Shown: one piece after another, positions 1 to 7,317 of the stretch
How the letters are laid out: every line of letters begins with the position of its first letter
Numbering within the stretch: the stretch's first letter is position 1
Source of the DNA: DSPP01 sp964607165
Lineage (GTDB): Bacteria; Zixibacteria; MSB-5A5; DSPP01
Length of the DNA: 64,000 nt
Direction of reading: 5' to 3'
Assembly (NCBI GenBank): GCA_964607165.1
Contig: CAZSIT010000001.1
Coordinates: 124,001-188,000, forward strand
Program-made: the position numbers and the translations under genes
The notes under the pieces: generated by a model
What the model saw: the letters and a program-made list of their open reading frames with translations, nothing else
The model's database searches: none
What the model was told of the DNA's origin: nothing

Positions 1-285
1 AAGCCGGTTTCTTTTGGCTTAGAGCAAAACTATCCCAACCCGTTTAATCCAAACACTACCATTAAATATACACTTCCGCAGGCTGCAAAAGTAGAGCTAA
101 AAATTTACAACATTTTGGGGCAAGTGGTTAAAACGCTGGTGGAGGAAGAGAAACCAGCGGGGTTTTATGAGGTGAATTGGGATGGAAGGGATGAACAGGG
201 CCGAAGCGTGTCCAGTAGCATCTACTTGTATCAAATTAAGGCTGGAGATTTTGTGGAAACGAAAAAGATGCAGTTAGTGAAGTAA
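1..285 (+). CDS. C-terminal end of a secreted protein with FlgD-like/T9SS-type sorting module (5' truncated)
   Basis: The reading frame is open from the first base and stops at 283-285, so only the last 94 residues of a larger protein are present. They form the FlgD-like immunoglobulin-fold module used by FCB bacteria as a C-terminal sorting tag: YPNPFNP near residue 12, then the VELKIYNILGQ strand, an EVNWDGRD turn, and an SSIYLYQIKAGDF ending. The same module ends the M6-type protease at 48604-51021, with clear nucleotide-level similarity. By family knowledge this tag sends proteins through type IX-like secretion or anchors them to the surface. The function of the missing N-terminal part cannot be judged. 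A strong terminator follows at 300-330. Confidence 0.9.
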   Translation, partial: KPVSFGLEQNYPNPFNPNTTIKYTLPQAAKVELKIYNILGQVVKTLVEEEKPAGFYEVNWDGRDEQGRSVSSSIYLYQIKAGDFVETKKMQLVK

Positions 286-299
286 ACGAGTCAAATGTT

Positions 300-330
300 A
301 AAAAGCCGCCCTAATCGGGGCGGCTTTTTA
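300..330 (+). terminator. Rho-independent terminator
   Basis: A perfect 12-bp stem (300-311 with 318-329) of A-tract plus GCCGCCC has a 6-nt loop and ends in a T-run. It lies 15 bp after the stop of the first gene and separates it from the OPT transporter. Confidence 0.9.
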
Positions 331-433
331 ATTCACCACAGTTTATTTCCTCAAGGCCGGAAAGCGCTTGACAGTTTTCTTCCCGTCCGGTAGTTTTGCT
401 CCACCTTGCTAAACCACAAGACAGGAGGAGCCC

Positions 434-2350
434 GTGCCGGAAGTAGCTAAAGAGACTGCCGAATTCAAACCGTACGTTTCCCATAGCGAAACCATTCCCG
501 AATTCACCCTGCGGGCGATTATCGTCGGCTCGGCTTTGGCTCTGGTCTTCGGCGTGGCCAACGCCTATCTGGGGCTGAAAGTCGGGATGACCGTTTCCGC
601 CTCCATTCCGGCGGCGGTGATTTCGATGGCGATTTTGCGGGGGATTATGAAAACCGGAACGGTTTTAGAAAACAACATCGCCCAGACCATCGGCTCTTCC
701 GGCGAATCTTTGGCCGCCGGGGTGATTTTCACCATACCGGCTTTTTTAATCTGGCAGGGCTCGGAGCCGAATTTCGATTTCAAAATCGCCAACTGGCAAA
801 TCATTCTGCTTTCGATTTTAGGCGGCTTTTTGGGAATTTTGTTTATGATTCCTCTGCGGCGGCACTTAATCGTCAGGGAGCATAAGACGCTCCCCTATCC
901 GGAAGGGACCGCCTGCGCCAAAATTCTGATGGCGGGGGACGAAGGGGGTTCCAAAGCCAAAACCGTTTTTTGGGGCATTGGGATTGGAGCGCTCTACAAG
1001 ATTTTGATGTCCGGCCTAAAGCTCTGGCCGGAACGTTTTCATCTTACTCCAATTTTTTTCAAAGGTTCGCAGTTGGGGGTGGAGGCGACTCCCGCTTTGA
1101 TGGGTGTCGGCTTCATAATCGGCCCGCGTATCGCCCTTTTAATGTTCGCCGGAGCGGTTTTTGGGTATTTGGGAATCGGGCCGCTTTTAGCTTTTATTGG
1201 AAATCATACGACCACGCCGGTGCCGCCCGCCACCCTGCCGCTTTCCGAACTTTCCCCCGGAGACCTGCGCAGTTACTACATCCGCTACATCGGTATCGGG
1301 GCGGTGGCGATGGGCGGGTTTATATCCTTGATGCGCTCTTTGCCCGCTATAATCGCTTCTTTCAAACATGTAATGGGGGGGTTGGGAACGGCGGCTGGAG
1401 AGAAAATCCGCACGGATGACGACCTGCCCCAAAAGCTGGTCTGGGGGGGAGCCCTTTTGGTGGCAATTGCCATCTGGCTTTTGCCCAAAACCGAAATCAG
1501 CCTGTTGGGGGCTCTTTTGGCGGTCATTTTCGGCTTCTTTTTTGTGACCGTATCTTCCCGAATGGTCGGCATTGTCGGCTCCTCTTCTCTGCCGATTTCC
1601 GGCATGACCATCGGCACTTTAATTGTGGTCTCCTCAATTCTGCTGGCCTCGGGGGTAACCGGCACGGCCGGAATGGTCGCCTCGATGATGGTCGGGTCGG
1701 TGGTCTGCATTGCCGTATCGATGGCCGGGGATGCCTCCCAGGACTTGAAAACCGGATTTTTGGTCGGTTCAACGCCCCGCCTGCAACAGCTTTCCGAGTT
1801 TATTGGAGTTCTCATCCCGGCTCTGGTGATGGGCTGGGTAATTATGTTTTTGAACAAAAGCCACGGTTTTGTGGGGGAAGGAGCCTTTGAGGCGCCCCAG
1901 GCCAACGCAATGGCTGCAGTCGTTAAGGGGGTAATCACCGGCGTTTTGCCTTGGGCTTTCATTATTACCGGCTTAATCGTAGGGTTGATGATAGAGCTTC
2001 TGGGAATCCATGCCCTGCCGGTGGCGATTGGGCTGTATCTGCCGCCGGAGCTTTCCACTCCGATTGTAATCGGCAGCCTGGTCTTCTGGTTTGTCAATAA
2101 GTTCTCCTCGGAGAACGACAAGCCTTGGCGAACGGAAAAAGGGATTCTATTCGGCTCCGGCATGGTGGCGGGCGACGCCTTAATGGGAGTGGCGGTCGCC
2201 TTTTTAATTGGAAGCGTAACCAGCTACCAGAACTTCTTTCAGAACAGCGACAATTTCGGCTGGCTGGGGGGTGCAGGCAACCTGTTCACCCTGCTGGTTT
2301 TCCTTGCCTTGGGAGCGGGGTACTTTTTCTACATATGGAAAAAGAATTGA
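434..2350 (+). CDS. OPT family oligopeptide/metal-chelate transporter
   Basis: This is a 638-residue polytopic inner-membrane protein of the OPT superfamily (Pfam OPT), which takes up oligopeptides or metal-siderophore complexes by secondary transport. Length and hydrophobic pattern (about 14-16 membrane segments) fit bacterial OPT proteins. Family-like segments include the first helix region ending in AYLGLKVGMT, IGSSGESLAAG near residue 87, and PYPEGTACAK near residue 154. The start is GTG at 434, preceded by AGGAGG at 423-428; no ATG fits better. The real substrate cannot be read from the sequence. It is followed after 10 bp by the SnoaL-like gene and is probably cotranscribed with it. Confidence 0.93.
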   Translation: MPEVAKETAEFKPYVSHSETIPEFTLRAIIVGSALALVFGVANAYLGLKVGMTVSASIPAAVISMAILRGIMKTGTVLENNIAQTIGSSGESLAAGVIFTIPAFLIWQGSEPNFDFKIANWQIILLSILGGFLGILFMIPLRRHLIVREHKTLPYPEGTACAKILMAGDEGGSKAKTVFWGIGIGALYKILMSGLKLWPERFHLTPIFFKGSQLGVEATPALMGVGFIIGPRIALLMFAGAVFGYLGIGPLLAFIGNHTTTPVPPATLPLSELSPGDLRSYYIRYIGIGAVAMGGFISLMRSLPAIIASFKHVMGGLGTAAGEKIRTDDDLPQKLVWGGALLVAIAIWLLPKTEISLLGALLAVIFGFFFVTVSSRMVGIVGSSSLPISGMTIGTLIVVSSILLASGVTGTAGMVASMMVGSVVCIAVSMAGDASQDLKTGFLVGSTPRLQQLSEFIGVLIPALVMGWVIMFLNKSHGFVGEGAFEAPQANAMAAVVKGVITGVLPWAFIITGLIVGLMIELLGIHALPVAIGLYLPPELSTPIVIGSLVFWFVNKFSSENDKPWRTEKGILFGSGMVAGDALMGVAVAFLIGSVTSYQNFFQNSDNFGWLGGAGNLFTLLVFLALGAGYFFYIWKKN

Positions 2351-2360
2351 GATAAGTCTG

Positions 2361-2816
2361 GTGCCGTCGGAACGCAACGTTCCTTGCAGCCGGAACCTGG
2401 TTGCTCCGGCTCTTTCTGTCGAAACCGCCAATCCGGGGGTCGCTGCTACGGCGGCCGAGCTTCTGCCGCTTTTTATGCGGGATTTGAGTTCCCTGCAAAC
2501 CGAGAAATTAGCCCAATGGTTTGACGAGCAAAGCGTGCTATGGCTGCCACCCTGCGCCGCGGTAAGGGGCGAACGCAGGATTTTGGGACTTTTTGGCCTT
2601 ATTTTCAAACGTTACGGGGAGCTTTTTTGGAAAGTTACCAAGGTTTATCCAATTGGGGAACTGGAGCTGATTTACCAAACCGATTCCTGGGGCACTTTTG
2701 CAGACGGACGACCGTACAAAAACAGCATTATCACGGTAATTGAGTTTTCCCCTATCGGTAAAATTTGCCTTCTTTCCGACTATTTCAAAGACACCGTCAT
2801 CTTCGGCAAGACTTGA
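2361..2816 (+). CDS. SnoaL/NTF2-like domain protein
   Basis: This frame encodes about 151 residues from a GTG at 2361. The open frame continues upstream into the OPT gene but that part reads as out-of-frame shadow, so I chose the first start after the OPT stop. From about residue 40 it has the alpha+beta cone pattern of the NTF2/SnoaL fold: helix, a W-L-P segment, a G-x-R-I-x-G-x-F helix, then strands with a D-G-R-x-Y-x-N turn and a final hydrophobic strand (the usual 'G-K-I' position reads IGKICLLSDYF). Members bind small hydrophobic molecules or act as isomerases or cyclases; none of these roles can be assigned here. It lies 10 bp after the transporter stop, and no strong Shine-Dalgarno site is visible, so translation may be coupled. 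Confidence 0.6.
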   Translation: MPSERNVPCSRNLVAPALSVETANPGVAATAAELLPLFMRDLSSLQTEKLAQWFDEQSVLWLPPCAAVRGERRILGLFGLIFKRYGELFWKVTKVYPIGELELIYQTDSWGTFADGRPYKNSIITVIEFSPIGKICLLSDYFKDTVIFGKT

Positions 2817-3150
2817 ATTTCCCCAAGCTCCCGGCTTAGCGGGAAAATGCGCCTGCAACCACCTCACTCTGCTCTGCCTTGAGTGAATGTCAGATGCTCA
2901 ACCATCCAACTCTCCAACACCTTTTTGGTAGGGGAAGGGCACTTTTTCCGGCAAAATGGGGCAGTTTCAGAGCGACAAGTACCCTTTCCCGGCCATTTTC
3001 CCCAGCCAAAAGCCGCCGCTTCCGGGGGAAAAATCTGGCCGTTGGGCTCGTTTTCCTCTGGAAATTCCCCCTTTCATAGGGGAAAAAGCCTCATTTTGGC
3101 CATTTTCCCTTGAAAAACGCACTTTTTTTAGGAAAAAATGCAAATTCTTC
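2817..3150. other. Intergenic region with TTTTCCCC/GGGGAAAA iterations
   Basis: I see no convincing gene in these 334 bp. The second half holds repeated blocks of the type GGCCATTTTCCC (near 2991 and again near 3099), CCGGGGGAAAAA and TTCCCC...GGGGAA. One pair can form a small hairpin around 3065-3090. The short frames here lack ribosome sites and family features. The region ends at the SWIB-gene promoter. Confidence 0.4.
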
Positions 3151-3179
3151 TTGACAAAACAGGCGTTCACCCCTAAATT
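3151..3179 (+). promoter_or_regulatory. Sigma-70-like promoter of the SWIB-domain gene
   Basis: A perfect -35 box TTGACA (3151-3156) is followed by a 17-bp spacer and TAAATT (3174-3179). Transcription would start near 3186, giving a leader of about 36 nt that carries the AAAGGAGGAAG ribosome site upstream of ATG 3222. The same box pair recurs at 36837-36865. Confidence 0.8.
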
Positions 3180-3221
3180 CTCCCTTGGTGAAACCTAAAA
3201 CCCCAAAAAAAGGAGGAAGTA

Positions 3222-3494
3222 ATGCCAACTAAACGTAAACCGAACGCCGCTTTTATGAAACCGGTGCAGCCGGATACCATGCTGGGCGAAGTAGTCGGCT
3301 CCAAGCCGATTCCGCGCACCGAGGTGACCAAGAAAATCTGGGCCTACATCAAGAAAAACGGCCTGCAGGACAAGAAAAACCGGCGGATGATTAATGCCGA
3401 CGAGAAGCTGAAGGCAGTCTTTGGCGGCAAACGGCAGGTCAATATGTTCGAAATGACCAAGCTGGTTAGCAAGCACCTGAAAGCACCCAAGTAG
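3222..3494 (+). CDS. SWIB/MDM2 domain protein
   Basis: This 90-residue protein is almost entirely one SWIB/MDM2 domain. It has the helix 'P-R-T-E-V-T-K-K-I-W-A-Y-I-K' (about residues 30-44), the 'LQDKKNRRMINADEKLKAVF' region (48-67) and a C-terminal M-T-K-L-V-S helix. The fold is best known from eukaryotic chromatin remodellers, but free-standing bacterial copies are known from chlamydiae and several FCB or Planctomycetes-type lineages; their role is not settled. The start ATG at 3222 has a strong AAAGGAGGAAG ribosome site. A strong promoter and a terminator make this a single-gene, probably well-expressed unit. Confidence 0.9.
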   Translation: MPTKRKPNAAFMKPVQPDTMLGEVVGSKPIPRTEVTKKIWAYIKKNGLQDKKNRRMINADEKLKAVFGGKRQVNMFEMTKLVSKHLKAPK

Positions 3495-3511
3495 CTTTTA
3501 GCTTTCCTTGT

Positions 3512-3540
3512 AAAAGGCGCGGGTGACCGCGCCTTTTCAT
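3512..3540 (+). terminator. Rho-independent terminator after the SWIB gene
   Basis: AAAAGGCGCGG (3512-3522) pairs perfectly with CCGCGCCTTTT (3527-3537) across a GTGA loop and is followed by a T-rich stretch. Confidence 0.9.
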
Positions 3541-3601
3541 TTTGCAAAAAAAGCTGGCCAAATTTGCGCCGGTTGCGTATCTTACAGGCCAAGGAAAGGG
3601 A

Positions 3602-5461
3602 ATGGCTACGATGAAAACATACCGCTGGACGATTTGGATGGGGGTTTTTGCAACTCTGCTTTTGATGGCAACAGAGACCATAGCTTCTCATTGGCGGTTT
3701 TTCTTGCACGGCAAAATCCAGTTTCCCGAGGCGGCCGGCAATGTCGGCGGCAGCGACTGCTGGGGTTGGACGGCGCCGGATGGGACCGAATATGCCTTTA
3801 TGGGCGTGCGGGATGGCATCGCAGTGGTGAATGCCCAAACCCTTCAGGTTATAACGGTCGTCCCCGGCCCGACCTTGAACGGCTCCTATTACTGGCGGGA
3901 TATTGAGACTTATCGACATTATGCCTATGCGGTTGCCGAGGAAACCGGCACCAACCAGGGAATATCAGTTATCGACTTGCAATATTTGCCCGACAGCGTC
4001 CACTTTATCGGGAGCTTCCCTTTGAACTTAAGCGGGGCCGTGACCGCTCACACCGTCTCGATTGATACCTTAAAAGGATATGCCTATGCGGAAGGGAACA
4101 GCACCCAGCCGGTGCGCATCTTAAGTTTGGCAGACCCCGAAAATCCAACTTTCGTCGGTTTTTTGGGGACGGTCGGAGCGAGCATCCACGATATGTTCGG
4201 CCGCAACGACACGGTTTTTGTGGCGGAAGGTTCGGCCGGCACCTGGTCGGTCTGGAACGCCGCCAATAAGGCCAGTCCGACTATGATCACGCGGGTCACT
4301 TTTACCAGCCCTGGCTACGTGCACAACGTCTGGGTATCCGAAGACCGCCATTATGCTGCCACCACCGAAGAGACCTCTTTCAAAACGGTTAAAATCTGGG
4401 ACGTCTCCAATCTTGCCAACATTCAGCGGGCGGGCCAGATGCTGGGGCCTTCGCAGCTGGCCCATAACGCCTACTACAAAGGGAATTTTGTTTTCTGCTC
4501 GCACTATGAGTCGGGGGTGGTCGTTTTCGACGTTACCAATCCGGCCGCCCCCGTCCAGGTTGCCGACTACGACACCTACCTTCCCTCCAGCAACCCCGAC
4601 TATCACGGCTGCTGGTCCACCTATCCTTACACGGCCAACGGCTTTGTTTATACTTCCGACATTGAGGGCTGGCTCACCGTCTTGCGCTTTGCCCAAAACA
4701 GCGTTCCGGTTTTAACACCGGTGGATACGCAGAACGTTTTGGAAGGCAGTACTACGCTTTTACATATCGTTTCGACGGATGCCGACACGGTGGACAAGCC
4801 CGGCCTGCAGCTCGTAGGAGCTCCAGTCTGGGCGGTCCTATTTGATTCTGCCAATGGCCGCAGCCGGTTGACTTTAAACCCCGGCAACTCCGATTCCGGC
4901 ACGGCGAGCTTTAAACTGATAGCATCCGACAGTTATGATGCCGACACCGAATTCGTAGTAGTCAACGTCGGCAACGTGAATCATCCGCCGGTTTTGACCA
5001 CCGGCTTGGCGGCCGATTCTATAAATAGCGGGCAGACTTTTACCTTGAGTCTTTCTGCCACCGATCCCGATGGACAAGCCGTATTTCTCTCGGCTTCTGG
5101 GCTAAAACCCTACATCTCTTTTGTCGATTCCGGCAACGGCCGCGGCAGTCTCACTTTCGCCCCACCCTGCACTACACCCACGACCACGGACAGCGTTTTG
5201 GTTATCGCCTCCGACGGCGCCGCCGCCGACAGCGAGCTAGTAGTAGTGACCGTTTTGAGCCGCACGCTGGTAAAAGGAGACCTGAATTTTGACGGCATGT
5301 TTACCTCGGCGGACGTGGTGTTAACGCTCAATTGTGTTTTTCTCGGTTTGGGCTTCTGCTGCCCCGAATTGCTCGATGCCAACTGCGACTCTCAATTAAC
5401 CCCGGCCGACGTGGTTATCATTATTAACGTTACCTATCTGGGAGATCCTTTCCCCTGTTAA
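3602..5461 (+). CDS. Secreted choice-of-anchor B (LVIVD-repeat) protein with C-terminal dockerin-like domain
   Basis: The protein has 619 residues from ATG 3602, which has AAGGA at 3591-3595; the frame extends further upstream but without a start context. It begins with a signal peptide (hydrophobic stretch about residues 9-27, ending near SHW). Residues about 35-370 are LVIVD-type beta-propeller repeats typical of choice-of-anchor B proteins, for example a W-D-V-S-N-L-A-N-I-Q repeat and VFDVTNPAAPVQVADY. Residues 375-555 are two cadherin/Ig-like tandem modules. The last 60 residues are two dockerin-like Ca-binding repeats (GDLNFDGMFTSADVV and ANCDSQLTPADVV). The dockerin-like tail suggests surface docking, but no cohesin is visible here. 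A terminator follows at 5479-5509. Confidence 0.85.
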   Translation: MATMKTYRWTIWMGVFATLLLMATETIASHWRFFLHGKIQFPEAAGNVGGSDCWGWTAPDGTEYAFMGVRDGIAVVNAQTLQVITVVPGPTLNGSYYWRDIETYRHYAYAVAEETGTNQGISVIDLQYLPDSVHFIGSFPLNLSGAVTAHTVSIDTLKGYAYAEGNSTQPVRILSLADPENPTFVGFLGTVGASIHDMFGRNDTVFVAEGSAGTWSVWNAANKASPTMITRVTFTSPGYVHNVWVSEDRHYAATTEETSFKTVKIWDVSNLANIQRAGQMLGPSQLAHNAYYKGNFVFCSHYESGVVVFDVTNPAAPVQVADYDTYLPSSNPDYHGCWSTYPYTANGFVYTSDIEGWLTVLRFAQNSVPVLTPVDTQNVLEGSTTLLHIVSTDADTVDKPGLQLVGAPVWAVLFDSANGRSRLTLNPGNSDSGTASFKLIASDSYDADTEFVVVNVGNVNHPPVLTTGLAADSINSGQTFTLSLSATDPDGQAVFLSASGLKPYISFVDSGNGRGSLTFAPPCTTPTTTDSVLVIASDGAAADSELVVVTVLSRTLVKGDLNFDGMFTSADVVLTLNCVFLGLGFCCPELLDANCDSQLTPADVVIIINVTYLGDPFPC

Positions 5462-5478
5462 GATAAAAAACTGAAACT

Positions 5479-5509
5479 AAAAAAGCCCGCCGCAAGGCGG
5501 GCTTTTTTT
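5479..5509 (+). terminator. Rho-independent terminator after the LVIVD/dockerin gene
   Basis: A perfect 13-bp stem (5479-5491 with 5496-5508), AAAAAAGCCCGCC around a GCAA tetraloop, ends in a T-run. Confidence 0.93.
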
Positions 5510-5517
5510 ATGGATGG

Positions 5518-5546
5518 TTGGATAAACCGTTGGTTTGTGTTATATT
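5518..5546 (+). promoter_or_regulatory. Promoter of the ABC exporter operon
   Basis: TTGGAT (5518-5523), a 17-bp spacer and TATATT (5541-5546) predict a start near 5553. The leader before GTG 5565 would then be only about 12 nt, just enough to hold the GGGAG ribosome site at 5555-5559. It follows the previous terminator directly. Confidence 0.65.
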
Positions 5547-5564
5547 GTCTGGCTGGGAGTTTTT

Positions 5565-7307
5565 GTGAGCGGATTTGCACGACTAAGAAAATATTTTTCA
5601 AAGCATAAAAAGGCGCTGGTTTGGGGCGGAGTGGCGGTTTTGCTTACCAACCTGTTCACCCTTTTGCCCCCCTGGTTCGTCAAGCTGGCCGTGGACGGAA
5701 TCCGCGAAGGAACGACGGTTCGGCAGCTTTTGATTTACGCTTTTGGAATAGTTTTTACCACGCTGGTTCAGGCGTATTTCCGCTATATCATGCGCCAGAC
5801 TTTAATCGGGGTTTCGCGGCATATTGAATACGAGCTGCGCAACGATTACTTTGCCAAGCTTTTGCGGCTGCCGAAAAGTTTTTACAACTATACCAAAAGC
5901 GGGGAAATCATCTCGCGCGCCAACTCCGATTTGGACGCGGTGCGCAATCTTTTGGGGCCGGGGATAATGCAGTCGGCCAACACGGCAGTGGCTTTGGTCG
6001 GCAGTTTTGCTTTTATGTTAGCATTGAACCTCAAGCTTTCGCTTTTGACCCTTTTGCCGATTCCTTTTCTTTCCATCGCGGTTTACAAATTGGGGCAGTC
6101 GGTGCATAAAAAATTCACAAAAATTCAGGAACAGTATGCGGTTTTGTCCGGCCGTGTGCAGGAAAATCTTGCGGGGGTGCGGGTCGTCCGCGCTTACGCG
6201 CAGGAAGAAGCGGAAATAAAATCGTTTGAGAAAATCTCCTGGGAGCTTTTGCAGCGGACGATGTCGATGGTCAAGGCCCAGGCGCTGTTCTTTCCGGTTT
6301 TGTACACCTTGGCGGGCGGCTCTTTGCTTTTGGTGGTCTGGGTCGGCGGAAACGAGGTGATGGCCGGTAAAATGACATTGGGCGGTCTTTTGGCCTTTTT
6401 GCTGTATTTGTTGAACTTAACCTGGCCTTCGATTGCTCTGGGCTGGATTGTCGGGTTGTATCAGCAGGGGAGAGCCTCGATGGCGCGGCTGGAAGAGATT
6501 TTGTCGGCAGAAGAAGAGCCAACGGGAGGAGATTTTATTGTTCGTCCAGAGCAAATTCAAGGGGAGATTGAGTTCCGCAATTTGAGTTTCAGCTACGGGG
6601 CGGATAATCATATAGTTTTAAAGAACATAAGTCTGACCATTCCGGCGGGGAAAACGGTGGCGATTGTCGGCAAGACCGGTTCCGGAAAGTCAACTTTGGT
6701 CAACTTGATTCCAAGAATTTTTTCGGTCAAAGATGAAAAGATTTTTATCGACGGGGTGGACATCAACTCCCATCGCACCGATGAACTGCGGCGGCTGATA
6801 GGATTTGTTCCGCAGGAACCGTTTTTGTTTTCGGCCACAATTGCCGAGAACGTGGCTTTTGGGCTGTCAACGCTTGATATGGAGGGTGTGGTTTTCAGTT
6901 CACAGGCCGCCGGGCTGGAAAATGATGTGGTCGATTTTCCGAATCGGTATCAAACCATCGTCGGAGAACGGGGCATTACCCTCTCCGGCGGGCAAAAGCA
7001 AAGGGCTACTCTGGCACGGGCTTTGGTCACCGCTCCCAAGATTTTGATTTTGGATGACGCCTTTTCGTCGGTGGACACCGAAACGGAAGAGCGGATTCTT
7101 TCGGGATTACGGGCGTATCGACAAGGCCGCACCGTAATTTTGATTTCGCATCGGATTTCCACCGTCAAGGATGCTGATTTGATTGTGGTTTTGGATGAGG
7201 GGGAGGTTGTGGAAAAAGGAACCCACGAAGAGCTTTTAGCAAAAAATGGCCTGTATTCCGAGCTGTATGAAATGCAGCTTTTGGAAGAAGAGTTGGAGAG
7301 GATTTAG
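5565..7307 (+). CDS. ABC exporter half-transporter, degenerate-site subunit of a heterodimer
   Basis: This is a type IV (MsbA/BmrC-like) ABC exporter subunit of about 580 residues: six membrane helices (1-310), then a nucleotide-binding domain. Walker A reads GKTGSGKST, the signature is a canonical LSGGQKQ, and the H-loop histidine is present in LISHRIST. The residue after Walker B is Asp (ILILDDAFSSVD) where a catalytic Glu is expected. With the next gene, which keeps the Glu but has a weakened signature, this forms the asymmetric site pair known from heterodimeric exporters such as TM287/288. I chose GTG 5565 over the upstream TTG 5535 because it has GGGAG at the right spacing and lies downstream of the promoter. 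The substrate is unknown (drug, lipid or peptide). Confidence 0.92.
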   Translation: MSGFARLRKYFSKHKKALVWGGVAVLLTNLFTLLPPWFVKLAVDGIREGTTVRQLLIYAFGIVFTTLVQAYFRYIMRQTLIGVSRHIEYELRNDYFAKLLRLPKSFYNYTKSGEIISRANSDLDAVRNLLGPGIMQSANTAVALVGSFAFMLALNLKLSLLTLLPIPFLSIAVYKLGQSVHKKFTKIQEQYAVLSGRVQENLAGVRVVRAYAQEEAEIKSFEKISWELLQRTMSMVKAQALFFPVLYTLAGGSLLLVVWVGGNEVMAGKMTLGGLLAFLLYLLNLTWPSIALGWIVGLYQQGRASMARLEEILSAEEEPTGGDFIVRPEQIQGEIEFRNLSFSYGADNHIVLKNISLTIPAGKTVAIVGKTGSGKSTLVNLIPRIFSVKDEKIFIDGVDINSHRTDELRRLIGFVPQEPFLFSATIAENVAFGLSTLDMEGVVFSSQAAGLENDVVDFPNRYQTIVGERGITLSGGQKQRATLARALVTAPKILILDDAFSSVDTETEERILSGLRAYRQGRTVILISHRISTVKDADLIVVLDEGEVVEKGTHEELLAKNGLYSELYEMQLLEEELERI

Positions 7308-7317
7308 GAGCTAGCAA

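Noticed and set aside
1285..2163. A 292-codon minus-strand frame inside the OPT gene
   Set aside because: It is antisense shadow: no ribosome site, no recognisable domain, and the opposite strand encodes a full transporter.
2883..3198. Small overlapping frames before the SWIB gene
   Set aside because: No start context, low complexity caused by repeated TTTTCCCC blocks, and they run into the promoter.
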